From contig PMJF01000032.1 in NCBI GenBank assembly GCA_003157295.1, forward strand, positions 1-7,982: a DNA stretch of 7,982 nt, given 5' to 3'. Position numbers and translations under genes: made by a program. The notes under the pieces were generated by a model. It did not search any database. It saw nothing but the letters and a program-made list of their open reading frames with translations, and was not told where the DNA came from. This DNA is from Candidatus Moraniibacteriota bacterium (GTDB taxonomy: Bacteria; Patescibacteriota; Minisyncoccia; Moranbacterales; UBA11712). This document shows positions 1-6,635 of this stretch, piece after piece. The stretch's first letter is position 1. Every line of letters starts with the position of its first letter.

Positions 1-2073
1 AATATTGAAAACATCCGGATGAGCCTTTTCAATCTCGTCGAATAGGATTAGGCTGTATGGCCGACGGCGGACTTTTTCGGTCAATTGGCCCCCTTCTTCG
101 TGGCCGATATAACCAGGGGGAGATCCGATAATTTTTGCCACGCTGTGCTGTTCCATATATTCGCTCATATCCACCCTGATCATGGCATTTTCGTCATTAA
201 ACAAAAATTCCGCCAAGGTTCTCGCCAGCTCGGTTTTTCCGACACCGGTCGGTCCGAGAAATATGAAAGACCCTATCGGCTTATTTTCCTCGCCGATGCC
301 GGCCCGTGATCTTCTAAGGGCGTTTGCGACCGATTTTATAGCTTCGTTTTGGCCCACAATCCTCATCTTCAGTTTTTCCTCGGCTTTGGCCAATTTTTCC
401 ATCTCACCCTCAAGCATTTTGGAAACTGGTATTCCGGTCCAACGCGACACCGCTCGAGCAATATCTTCTTCCGTCACTTCTTCCTTGAGGATGGGATTTT
501 TGCTCTGAATGGCTGTCAATTTTTTTTGTTCGGCTCTGATTTTTTTCTCCAGATCCGGAATTTTTCCGTAACGGATCTCGGCCACCCGGCTCAATTCACT
601 TTGCTGCTCAAAAATATCCGATTCTCCGCGCAACCGCTCCATTTCACTCTTATGGGAGCGAATATTCGTGATCAGTTCTTTTTCGCTTTTCCATTGCAGT
701 TTCCATTTATTGGCCTTTTCGTTGATATCGGCCAATCTTCTCTCAATATCCCTCAGCTTGTCTTTCACTCCCTTGTTTTTTTCATTCTTAAGACCTTCTT
801 TCTCGATCTCGAGACGCCTTTTCTGCCTGTCCAGATCGTCAATTTCCGCTGGCAAACTGTCGATCTCCATCCGAAGAGCCGATGCTGCCTCGTCAATAAG
901 ATCCACGGCCTTGTCAGGCAAATTTCTATCCGTTATATAGCGACTAGAAAGCTTAGCCGCCGCAATGATCGCCCCGTCCGTCACGCGCACTCCGTGGTGA
1001 ATTTCGTATTTTTCTTTGAGCCCGCGAAGAATGGCGATCGTATCCTCAACGGAAGGCTCGGTGACATACACCGGCTGAAATCTTCGCTCGAGAGCGGCGT
1101 CTTTTTCAATGTATCTTTGATATTCCTTGAGGGTCGTCGCGCCGATGGCACGGATCTTTCCCCGAGCCAAAGCCGGTTTGATCATGTTGGACGCGTCCAT
1201 CGTTCCTTCCATAGCTCCAGCGCCGACCAAAGTGTGCAGCTCGTCGATAAAGAGAATATATTTTCCCGCTGATTTTTCTATTTCAGAAAGAACCGCCTTG
1301 AATCTTTCTTCAAATTCACCCCTGAATTTGGAACCGGCCAGGAGCAACCCCAGATCCAGCATCAATATCTCTTTCCCTTTGAGGCTTTCCGGAACATCGG
1401 AAGAGATGATCCTTTGCGCCAATCCTTCCGCGATTGCGGTTTTTCCGGTTCCCGCTTCCCCAATAAGCACCGGGTTATTCTTTGTCCGGCGCGTCAGAAC
1501 CTGCATCACTCTTCTGATCTCTTCTTCTCGGCCGATCACTGGATCCAGTTTCTTCTCAGCCGCTTCTTTGGTCAAATTTATCGTATATTTTTCCAAAACC
1601 TGGTATTTCCCCTCCGGCGTCGGGCTGTCCACCCTTTGATTTCCTCGAACTTCTTTCATAATCTTGAGTGCTATTTCGCTATTAACTTTATTTTCTTCAA
1701 GGATCTTCTTGGCTCGACTCTGTACAGTGAGCAACGCTAGAAATAGATGCTCAGTGCTGATAAATTCATCCCCAAGGGCTTGGGCTTGTTTGAAACCCTC
1801 CTGAAGAACATTGGCCATTTCGGAAGATAGAAAGAATTGCGGAGCGCCCGTTACTTTTGGTATCTTCTCGATCTCCGAAAAAACCTTTTCTTTGAGCTTT
1901 TTGTTGTCTATCTCCAGCTTGCTGATGATAGTTGGCACGATGCTTTCCGCTTGTCCCAAGAGAACGTAGAACAAATGTAAAACATCCACAACATTTTGCT
2001 GCTGAGCTTGGGAGATCTGTTGAGCTCCTTGAAGAGCTTCCTGCGACTTTAGGGTAAGTTTATTTAAATCCAT
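1..2073 (-). CDS. clpB: ATP-dependent chaperone/disaggregase ClpB, C-terminus cut off by window edge
   Basis: ClpB is a hexameric AAA+ disaggregase that threads aggregated proteins through its pore, working with DnaK in the cytoplasm. The frame is open from ATG 2073 to base 1 (691 codons; the family is usually about 860 aa), so the end of the second ATPase domain and the C-terminal small domain are missing. Visible in order: N-domain (about 1-145), first P-loop GEAGTGKT (205-212), pore loop SKFRGEF with Phe250, Walker B FIDE (D277, E278), arginine-finger segment ALERRF, a charged coiled-coil middle domain (about 400-520), second P-loop GPTGVGKT (607-614), pore loop PGYIG with Tyr655, and second Walker B LFDE (D679, E680). 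The middle domain separates ClpB from ClpA and ClpC. An AGGA ribosome site 5 nt before the ATG supports the start. Promoter, CIRCE and leader hairpins lie just upstream. Identity is near certain. Confidence 0.97.
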   Translation of the reverse strand, partial: MDLNKLTLKSQEALQGAQQISQAQQQNVVDVLHLFYVLLGQAESIVPTIISKLEIDNKKLKEKVFSEIEKIPKVTGAPQFFLSSEMANVLQEGFKQAQALGDEFISTEHLFLALLTVQSRAKKILEENKVNSEIALKIMKEVRGNQRVDSPTPEGKYQVLEKYTINLTKEAAEKKLDPVIGREEEIRRVMQVLTRRTKNNPVLIGEAGTGKTAIAEGLAQRIISSDVPESLKGKEILMLDLGLLLAGSKFRGEFEERFKAVLSEIEKSAGKYILFIDELHTLVGAGAMEGTMDASNMIKPALARGKIRAIGATTLKEYQRYIEKDAALERRFQPVYVTEPSVEDTIAILRGLKEKYEIHHGVRVTDGAIIAAAKLSSRYITDRNLPDKAVDLIDEAASALRMEIDSLPAEIDDLDRQKRRLEIEKEGLKNEKNKGVKDKLRDIERRLADINEKANKWKLQWKSEKELITNIRSHKSEMERLRGESDIFEQQSELSRVAEIRYGKIPDLEKKIRAEQKKLTAIQSKNPILKEEVTEEDIARAVSRWTGIPVSKMLEGEMEKLAKAEEKLKMRIVGQNEAIKSVANALRRSRAGIGEENKPIGSFIFLGPTGVGKTELARTLAEFLFNDENAMIRVDMSEYMEQHSVAKIIGSPPGYIGHEEGGQLTEKVRRRPYSLILFDEIEKAHPDVFNI

Positions 2074-2078
2074 AATTT

Positions 2079-2097
2079 CCTAACATTCAATGTTAGG
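2079..2097 (-). promoter_or_regulatory. Hairpin sequestering the clpB Shine-Dalgarno (candidate RNA thermometer)
   Basis: A perfect inverted repeat, CCTAACATT-N-AATGTTAGG in the mRNA sense, ends 5 nt before the clpB start codon. The AGG of the Shine-Dalgarno sequence (AGGA) is the 3' end of the descending arm, so the folded stem (8 bp with a 3-nt loop) would hide the ribosome site. The inverted repeat is seen directly. A temperature-sensing role is inference from the gene (heat shock) and geometry. It could instead be a DNA operator or a dispersed palindromic repeat. Confidence 0.5.
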
Positions 2098-2128
2098 GTC
2101 GCCCCAACATTAAATGTTGGTTAGACCC
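2096..2128 (-). repeat. Second leader hairpin with the same palindromic core
   Basis: The core is CCAACATT (2104-2111), one base, then AATGTTGG (2113-2120), a perfect inverted repeat. It is framed by an outer 5-bp pair, GGGTC (2096-2100) and GACCC (2124-2128). The AACATT-N-AATGTT core is the same as in the neighbouring hairpin at 2079-2097, with centres 24 bp apart. The left arm of one can therefore pair with the right arm of the other. It lies within the predicted clpB 5' leader, between CIRCE and the start codon. Confidence 0.6.
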
Positions 2129-2129
2129 A

Positions 2130-2156
2130 CTAGCACTCCTCGTATCCGAGTGCTAA
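2130..2156 (-). promoter_or_regulatory. CIRCE operator (HrcA binding site) of clpB
   Basis: On the minus strand it reads TTAGCACTC-N9-GAGTGCTAG. It differs from the classical CIRCE consensus (TTAGCACTC-N9-GAGTGCTAA) only in the last base. It begins six bases downstream of the predicted -10 box and so overlaps the expected transcription start, the usual place for repression by HrcA, the heat-sensitive repressor of class I heat-shock genes. HrcA itself is not in the window. Confidence 0.93.
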
Positions 2157-2161
2157 TTTTT

Positions 2162-2189
2162 ATTCTATACTATTTTCTACGCGCGTCAA
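2162..2189 (-). promoter_or_regulatory. Sigma-70-type promoter of clpB
   Basis: The -35 box is TTGACG (2184-2189) and the -10 box is TAGAAT (2162-2167), separated by 16 bp, on the minus strand. The predicted start is near 2155, inside CIRCE, giving a leader of roughly 80 nt. The match to consensus is 5 of 6 in each box. Overlap with CIRCE strongly supports it as the real clpB promoter under a vegetative sigma factor with repression, rather than an alternative heat-shock sigma factor. Confidence 0.8.
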
Positions 2190-2229
2190 GAGGAATTTCT
2201 TCCCCTTCCAGCCACATCCATCCTAAATC

Positions 2230-2263
2230 AAAAAGCCCCCTCCGTCAAAAGAAGGGGGTTTTT
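2230..2263 (-). terminator. Rho-independent terminator after the four-gene membrane protein cluster
   Basis: A GC-rich stem pairs 2236-2241 (CCCCCT) with 2253-2258 (AGGGGG) across an 11-nt loop. It is flanked by A tracts on one side and T tracts on the other. On the minus strand the stem is followed by a run of five T. It starts 17 bp past the stop codon at 2281 and sits upstream of the clpB promoter, separating the two transcription units. The flanking tracts would also let it work on the plus strand, though no plus-strand gene is present. Confidence 0.85.
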
Positions 2264-2280
2264 ATCACGTTGCTGTTATT

Positions 2281-3153
2281 TTATTTTTGAAAACTGAGAC
2301 TTGCGATTATTTTATTGTAAACATCACTTAGCTTTGCGTCTGTTTTGATGAAATGAATCTGAAAAAGGTTTCCTCCCTTTTCGAATATATAATCCTGTGT
2401 CGGCGCGCCATAGTATGCGTCAGTGCAGGTTAGTTTTTTTGCCTTTTGTCCTGCAAGGTCAACGTCTTCTTCCTTCTGACAGTTATTTCCGAAGAAAAAG
2501 TTCTTTATTTTAGGAAGAAAGGAAAATTTTTTGCCCATATATACATTCATGACCAGAATATCGGACGCCGGGACACCGGGCGACGGTTCTTTGCTCAAGT
2601 CGCCAATAGTCACCCAATTATCTCTGCTGCCCAGAGACGCGTCGTCTTCTTCTCCCGCGTTAACCGGAAAATTCTGCGGATATTTAAATGAATAGCCATA
2701 CTTGGTATTTGTAAAAGTTTTCCAGTTCGCCGTTTCATCCACATTAGATGCAGTATTGGTTGTTTGAGCAGTTGGCGCTTTTGCGTCAACGCAAGCCTTC
2801 CCATCAAAACACTTCCCCTCCCCGCAGTTACAGGTTTTCACCTGATGGCTGCTAGCCGGAGCGCACCCGCAAGCTCCAATCGCGCAATTGTTCGGGAAAT
2901 CCTGGGTTTGTCCGCAACAAGAAGCAGCCGCGACGGTTCCTCTCGAGTCAAGACACGCTTTTTGTTTGTCATCACCCACGCTCACTGGAGAATGATCTTG
3001 TGCTGAACCCGTCAGCGTATTTGGGCTAGCTATTCCAGTCTTCGTTGGTGGTTGTACCGGCGGAGCAAGAGCGATCCAGATTGATAAAATGACAATGACC
3101 ACAGACACAACTGCAATCACAATCCAGACTTTGGTTGAGACTTGTTTGTTCAT
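2281..3153 (-). CDS. Exported single-anchor protein with cysteine-rich module and PsbP-like domain
   Basis: 290 aa. Residues 9-29 form a hydrophobic segment after a short basic start (MNKQ), most likely an uncleaved signal anchor with the rest outside the cell. A proline/threonine-rich linker leads to a compact module with ten cysteines between 67 and 121, including a CC pair, DFPNNC, GACGC, CNCGEGKC and DGKACV. Ten cysteines in 55 residues outside the membrane suggest five disulfides or a metal site. After a second linker, WKTFTNTKYGYSFKYP (144-159) begins a domain resembling the PsbP-like fold seen in many small bacterial surface proteins; it ends IIASLSF and adds two more cysteines (225, 243). 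It is last in the four-gene run, 17 bp after the preceding stop and just before the terminator. No clear Shine-Dalgarno. Function unknown; the PsbP-like call is from pattern only. Confidence 0.85.
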   Translation of the reverse strand: MNKQVSTKVWIVIAVVSVVIVILSIWIALAPPVQPPTKTGIASPNTLTGSAQDHSPVSVGDDKQKACLDSRGTVAAASCCGQTQDFPNNCAIGACGCAPASSHQVKTCNCGEGKCFDGKACVDAKAPTAQTTNTASNVDETANWKTFTNTKYGYSFKYPQNFPVNAGEEDDASLGSRDNWVTIGDLSKEPSPGVPASDILVMNVYMGKKFSFLPKIKNFFFGNNCQKEEDVDLAGQKAKKLTCTDAYYGAPTQDYIFEKGGNLFQIHFIKTDAKLSDVYNKIIASLSFQK

Positions 3154-3170
3154 ATTTTTCAGATAAAGAA

Positions 3171-3995
3171 TTACTTAAATGTTTCGCATTGCGCTTTTTC
3201 TTGTTGGCAACTCGTGCATCGCTTGATCATTTTTATCTGATTCGAGACGAAATCATAATCAAACTGCGTATTTGAGCCGCAACCGGCATCGCCGCCGCCG
3301 CCTGTCATTTTGATGATATCTCCAAATCTTTTTCCGAACACAGACGGAGGATCCACCCATGCCGAACCATATGCCTGATTCTCATCAATCTTTTGCGCTG
3401 CTTCCAGAGAGTCGTTGATTATATCATATCGGAAAATATAGTTTCCGCCACCCATATACTCGCCGGGAAATACGGCAACAAACACCGACCCGTCCTTTGA
3501 CAAGCATCCTTCGCCATAATCCTTGAAATCATCAAGAGACATTTTTTTATTTTTTCCGTCACCGCAAACAACTGAGTCCTTGAAATTTTTATCGTTGCAA
3601 AAAGTTTCGTAAGAATATTTTATCTTGTTTGGATTCAATGTATCATTCTTGTTGGCATCCTTAACTGCTGAATCTATATAATTTTCAGTATAATAATTTA
3701 ATTTTCCAACTTGAACACCAAATTTATTCCACCAAGGCATTTTTTCATATTTTGCCTTTCCTCCACAGGCGTCAAATTGAATCTTGCTGAAATCAAGTTT
3801 GTTGATTGTCTCAGTTGGTTGACTTTTATTCTCTATTTTCCCCTGCATGGAATTCAGCTGGTGAGAAGGCGCAGGCGCTGTTTGCATCAGCGTTTGAGTT
3901 TGTGGCGTCAATGCGAACCATATTACTGTGCTAACTATAATTGCCGCCACGGCTACTGCCGCAATCCCCACTCCGGTTGAGATTTTTTTGTTCAT
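3171..3995 (-). CDS. Exported single-anchor protein with eight cysteines, unknown function
   Basis: 274 aa from ATG 3995. A start four codons earlier (ATG 4007) is possible, but the later one gives MNKKIST, matching MNKQVST of the downstream neighbour, and both share the bases AAAAATATGAACAAA around the ATG. Residues 9-29 form the membrane anchor. Then come a Gln/Pro/Thr-rich linker and a globular region with cysteines at 77, 133, 144, 164, 239, 260, 263 and 270. The even number fits disulfides in an exported protein. Notable segments are a strand-rich middle (VFVAVFPGEYMGGGNYIFRYD), a glycine run MTGGGGDAGCG near 230-240, and a C-terminal CTSCQQEKAQC. I do not recognise the family. Its place between two other anchored proteins in one transcription unit suggests a shared surface role. 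Confidence 0.85.
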   Translation of the reverse strand: MNKKISTGVGIAAVAVAAIIVSTVIWFALTPQTQTLMQTAPAPSHQLNSMQGKIENKSQPTETINKLDFSKIQFDACGGKAKYEKMPWWNKFGVQVGKLNYYTENYIDSAVKDANKNDTLNPNKIKYSYETFCNDKNFKDSVVCGDGKNKKMSLDDFKDYGEGCLSKDGSVFVAVFPGEYMGGGNYIFRYDIINDSLEAAQKIDENQAYGSAWVDPPSVFGKRFGDIIKMTGGGGDAGCGSNTQFDYDFVSNQIKMIKRCTSCQQEKAQCETFK

Positions 3996-4030
3996 ATTTT
4001 TAGCCATTATTTATTATTGTAATTTATAAT

Positions 4031-5791
4031 TTATTTCAACATTCCTCCCCACTCCACCGCCGTGAAACCGTTGCGCTCCGGGGTTTTGATGTCATACCCC
4101 GGCGCGTCGATTTTTTCATCGAGCCCCTGATAATCCATTAAAACTCTGATAACCGTATCCGGCTGAGGATTGATCTCCAACGGCGCCAGCTCGTCAATTT
4201 TTCTTTGCGGGACGAATGTGACGAAATAGTAGGGTTTGTTTTCCGCCAGCATCTTCGGCAGCCAATATTCTTTGAAATCGGAAATTTCTTTGGCATTTAA
4301 CCCCAACAAAGAAAGTTTTTCATTGAGTAGATTTTCTAAACCATCACGCGCCGCAACAAATCCGAATTTAGAACGGTTATATATCTCATTGCTCTTCCCT
4401 TCCCAAAAGAGATAAGGATAAGTTTTCCCGTCCGCCAGATTTTTGATCCGGCTCAGCGGATCGGCGATCACATTCCAGCCATTGCCATAATCCGGCTCGG
4501 TCTTTGTGAGTTCCCCGCTCGGCGCAACTTTCACGGAAATTTTTTCTGTTTTTTCCGGATAGAGATAGATCACGGGCTTCCCGCAACCGCCCGGATCAAT
4601 CAGGTAATCATCATTGATAAACCTCATTATTCTCCCGAATGAGTCTTTCCAATAAAATACTGTGTGAGAAGCCACAAATTGGTCATAAGACATTCCTTTG
4701 GTAAACTTTTTCCCTTCCAAAATTTCGGGAGAATTTTTGACATAATCAACATCTTCTTGATAGAAATCCTTCAAATATTGATTGTTTCTATCCTTAAGTT
4801 CATAAATTATCTCGCCCGTGGCGGTTTTTCCGGCCGGAACCAAATCATTCATTGAAAGCTCACCGTCCACCATATCAGCATAGGTTCCCGCACCGCAACT
4901 CGTCTTCCCTTGAAATGAAAACTTTGAAGCATTGGACTTTCCGTCATTCCAGGTAACCTGAGGCACATCGTTTTCTCCCATAAAATCAACCGCCAATGAA
5001 TAGACCTTGAACGTTCCGTCCGGCGCTTTCACATAAAAACCGTTTTCCGCGTAAATGCTGCCAGCATTGTTTTCATTTACTTTCGTCCGATCGGTCGTAT
5101 AGAAATCGCCATAAACCGGATCAGTGAAAGCTTTTTTGATAAGATCGGTTCTGAAAAAAATGTTTTCCAACTTTTCATCGACATTATTGACCGGAAAATC
5201 ATCCGCTTTGATCATTTTTTCTCCCTTGGGAGTATAGAGAACTCCCGGATATTCAAGAGAATTGAGCGTCACGCCGTAGGCCGGATATTCATCCAAGACC
5301 GCAGTGTTTATATCCCCTGTCCCGACAGAAAGATCTATTCCGTTTGAATAGCGATCGAGAAGAGCCAGGCTCTGGTCGTTTGTTTTTTTCATAAATCTTG
5401 CGATAGTGATCCCTCCAGGCCCTTCGGGATAAAGAGCCATCAGAATTATTGTATTACCGGAATTTTTTCCGGATACAATCTTTCCCGCCTCCCACGCTTT
5501 CGCGCTGAAATCATTGTTGGTTGAATATATTTGAGGTGTGGGGATAAGCTTAGGAGCTGCGTACCATTCAACCATTCCGTCCTCGTTGTTTTTCGCGCTT
5601 GGAGCAACTGCGCTTTGACCGGCTTGTTGCTGATTCTGAACCACATCAGCTGTTTTCACTTGGCTAGCCACTGAAGTTGCGGGATTTTTCACCGCATTTT
5701 CAATTTTTTTCATCCACCAGAACATTCCTCCGATAACCATGACAAAAACAACTGCTACGGCCGCCAGTATGGCAATAATTTTTTTGTTCAT
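4031..5791 (-). CDS. Large exported single-anchor protein with 'KPVIYLYP' domain
   Basis: 586 aa, the largest member of the cluster. MNKKI is followed by a hydrophobic segment (5-25) ending GGMFWWMKK, then an Ala/Gln/Ser-rich linker to about 70. The exterior has two parts. Residues 75-400 form a mixed region with little recognisable signal apart from Cys299. From Cys403, CGKPVIYLYPEKT (403-415) opens a C-terminal region that continues with DYGNGWNVIADP, YPYLFWEG (458-465), YYFVTFVPQ and a terminal AVEWGGMLK. The KPVIYLYP...LFWEG...EWGG pattern is one I have seen in uncharacterised exported proteins of several bacteria; I know no assigned function or domain name. Only two cysteines (299 and 403) are present. 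No catalytic motif of a known peptidase, hydrolase or transferase is visible. It starts 11 bp after the stop of the preceding gene, so cotranscription is very likely. The start is an A-rich leader without Shine-Dalgarno. Confidence 0.88.
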   Translation of the reverse strand: MNKKIIAILAAVAVVFVMVIGGMFWWMKKIENAVKNPATSVASQVKTADVVQNQQQAGQSAVAPSAKNNEDGMVEWYAAPKLIPTPQIYSTNNDFSAKAWEAGKIVSGKNSGNTIILMALYPEGPGGITIARFMKKTNDQSLALLDRYSNGIDLSVGTGDINTAVLDEYPAYGVTLNSLEYPGVLYTPKGEKMIKADDFPVNNVDEKLENIFFRTDLIKKAFTDPVYGDFYTTDRTKVNENNAGSIYAENGFYVKAPDGTFKVYSLAVDFMGENDVPQVTWNDGKSNASKFSFQGKTSCGAGTYADMVDGELSMNDLVPAGKTATGEIIYELKDRNNQYLKDFYQEDVDYVKNSPEILEGKKFTKGMSYDQFVASHTVFYWKDSFGRIMRFINDDYLIDPGGCGKPVIYLYPEKTEKISVKVAPSGELTKTEPDYGNGWNVIADPLSRIKNLADGKTYPYLFWEGKSNEIYNRSKFGFVAARDGLENLLNEKLSLLGLNAKEISDFKEYWLPKMLAENKPYYFVTFVPQRKIDELAPLEINPQPDTVIRVLMDYQGLDEKIDAPGYDIKTPERNGFTAVEWGGMLK

Positions 5792-5802
5792 TTTTTTTAA
5801 TA

Positions 5803-6465
5803 TTAATTGAATTTGAATGAAGAAATTATTTGTCTCTGCTCATCAGAAAGGATCTTCTTGGCTCCCCAGAAAAATATTGTGTATATATGGTTATTTTTTT
5901 CGGCTATCAGAAGCGCATTGGATCCACCGAACATTTTGTCTTCAAAATCCGTTAGCCAGGCTTTCCCGCCGGCAAAACCCACTTCGGTTATATTCTTCAT
6001 ATTTGAGTTGTTTTTTTTCGCCACATTTATATAGCCGGCCAGATCATTTGTCCCGGAACTCAAATCTTTATTGATGTCTTTGATATCATTCAGCGAATCT
6101 TCTTCCTTGAAGTCGGCAAAATTTTTGTAATAAACAACCGTTGCATCCGAAGGCGCTTCCCCAGCTCCATTCCTCTTTCTTGTGTCATTCAAATTTTTCT
6201 GGGATTCGGTTTCGTCGAGAAATACGTGGCTGGGAACATCAAATTCCATCTTCCAACTCGCGGGAAGTTGAAGGCTGTAGCCTTCAACCTTATTTATCAA
6301 GTTGCCGTTCCGCACAACGACTTGCTCGGCATTTTTCTTGACCGTTTCTCTCGTCGAAAAATTATTTTCCGGCTCTTTTGGGCCGGACAACAGCAAAAAA
6401 ACTACTGCTCCGGCCAGCACAGCGATGAGAACAAGCGCCAATCCGGAGTTGATTTTTTTGTTCAT
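5803..6465 (-). CDS. Exported single-anchor protein with PsbP-like domain; first gene of the cluster
   Basis: 220 aa from ATG 6465; a GTG at 6477 would add MSNG. I prefer the ATG because MNKKI matches the other three cluster proteins and the extra codons come from an inverted repeat. Residues 8-26 form the membrane anchor. Then come a charged linker and, from VEGYSLQLPASW (60-71), a single domain with the PsbP-like pattern: an aromatic/Pro/Trp opening, a Gly-Gly-Lys-Ala central turn (166-169), a HIYTIFFWG strand and a closing IISSFKF (213-219). Unlike its neighbours it has no cysteine. A strong promoter lies about 100 bp upstream, so this is the lead gene. The leader contains a 13-bp inverted repeat that reaches the start codon. 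A perfect 22-bp palindrome lies inside the gene at 6267-6288. Function unknown. Confidence 0.85.
   Translation of the reverse strand: MNKKINSGLALVLIAVLAGAVVFLLLSGPKEPENNFSTRETVKKNAEQVVVRNGNLINKVEGYSLQLPASWKMEFDVPSHVFLDETESQKNLNDTRKRNGAGEAPSDATVVYYKNFADFKEEDSLNDIKDINKDLSSGTNDLAGYINVAKKNNSNMKNITEVGFAGGKAWLTDFEDKMFGGSNALLIAEKNNHIYTIFFWGAKKILSDEQRQIISSFKFN
6267..6288. repeat. Perfect palindrome inside the first cluster gene
   Basis: Arms GTTGAAGGCT (6267-6276) and AGCCTTCAAC (6279-6288) are separated by two bases. It encodes VEGYSLQ at the opening of the PsbP-like domain. Such a long perfect inverted repeat in coding sequence is unlikely by chance and may be a dispersed palindromic element fixed in frame, or an mRNA hairpin. 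Confidence 0.75.
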
Positions 6466-6509
6466 CCCGTTAGACACTTAATTTTTATTTTTTCGAATCT
6501 CCGCGACAT
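6462..6509 (-). other. Possible leader peptide ORF coupled to the first cluster gene
   Basis: In the leader, ATG 6509 opens a 15-codon frame (MSRRFEKIKIKCLTG) whose TGA stop overlaps the ATG at 6465 as ATGA, a classic arrangement for translational coupling. There is no Shine-Dalgarno before it, and a second short frame (ATG 6537 to TAA 6478, 19 codons) overlaps it in another phase. Both may be chance frames in a short leader. Confidence 0.15.
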
Positions 6510-6533
6510 TATTTTTTGAATGTCTAACGGGAT
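6464..6533 (-). repeat. 13-bp inverted repeat spanning leader and start codon of the cluster
   Basis: ATCCCGTTAGACA (6464-6476) and TGTCTAACGGGAT (6521-6533) are perfect inverse copies 44 bp apart. In the mRNA the 3' arm covers the bases just before the ATG at 6465 and its first two bases, so pairing would bury the start site. From memory, TCTAACGGG-type repeats are common in Patescibacteria sequences; this has not been verified here. Confidence 0.75.
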
Positions 6534-6568
6534 CCATTTTTATTTTATAGAAAGTTTATTACAACCAA

Positions 6569-6597
6569 ATTATACCTTGCTTAAAGCTCTTTTTCAA
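6569..6597 (-). promoter_or_regulatory. Sigma-70-type promoter of the four-gene membrane protein cluster
   Basis: On the minus strand TTGAAA (6592-6597) and a perfect TATAAT (6569-6574) are separated by exactly 17 bp. The expected start is near 6562, giving a leader of about 95 nt to ATG 6465. No terminator is evident between pcm and this promoter, so the cluster may also receive read-through from upstream. Confidence 0.85.
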
Positions 6598-6635
6598 TCT
6601 CAAGTTATCCACATCCCGAAAATCATCCCTAGAGC

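Noticed and set aside
349..1272. Long plus-strand open frame (307 codons)
   Set aside because: It lies antisense to clpB, whose conserved motifs are continuous on the minus strand; the plus-strand translation has no recognisable domain.
6605..6613. TTATCCACA, a perfect match to the E. coli DnaA box, just upstream of the cluster promoter
   Set aside because: A single copy with no clustered boxes, AT-rich unwinding region, or dnaA/dnaN neighbours. One such 9-mer in 8 kb is not surprising.
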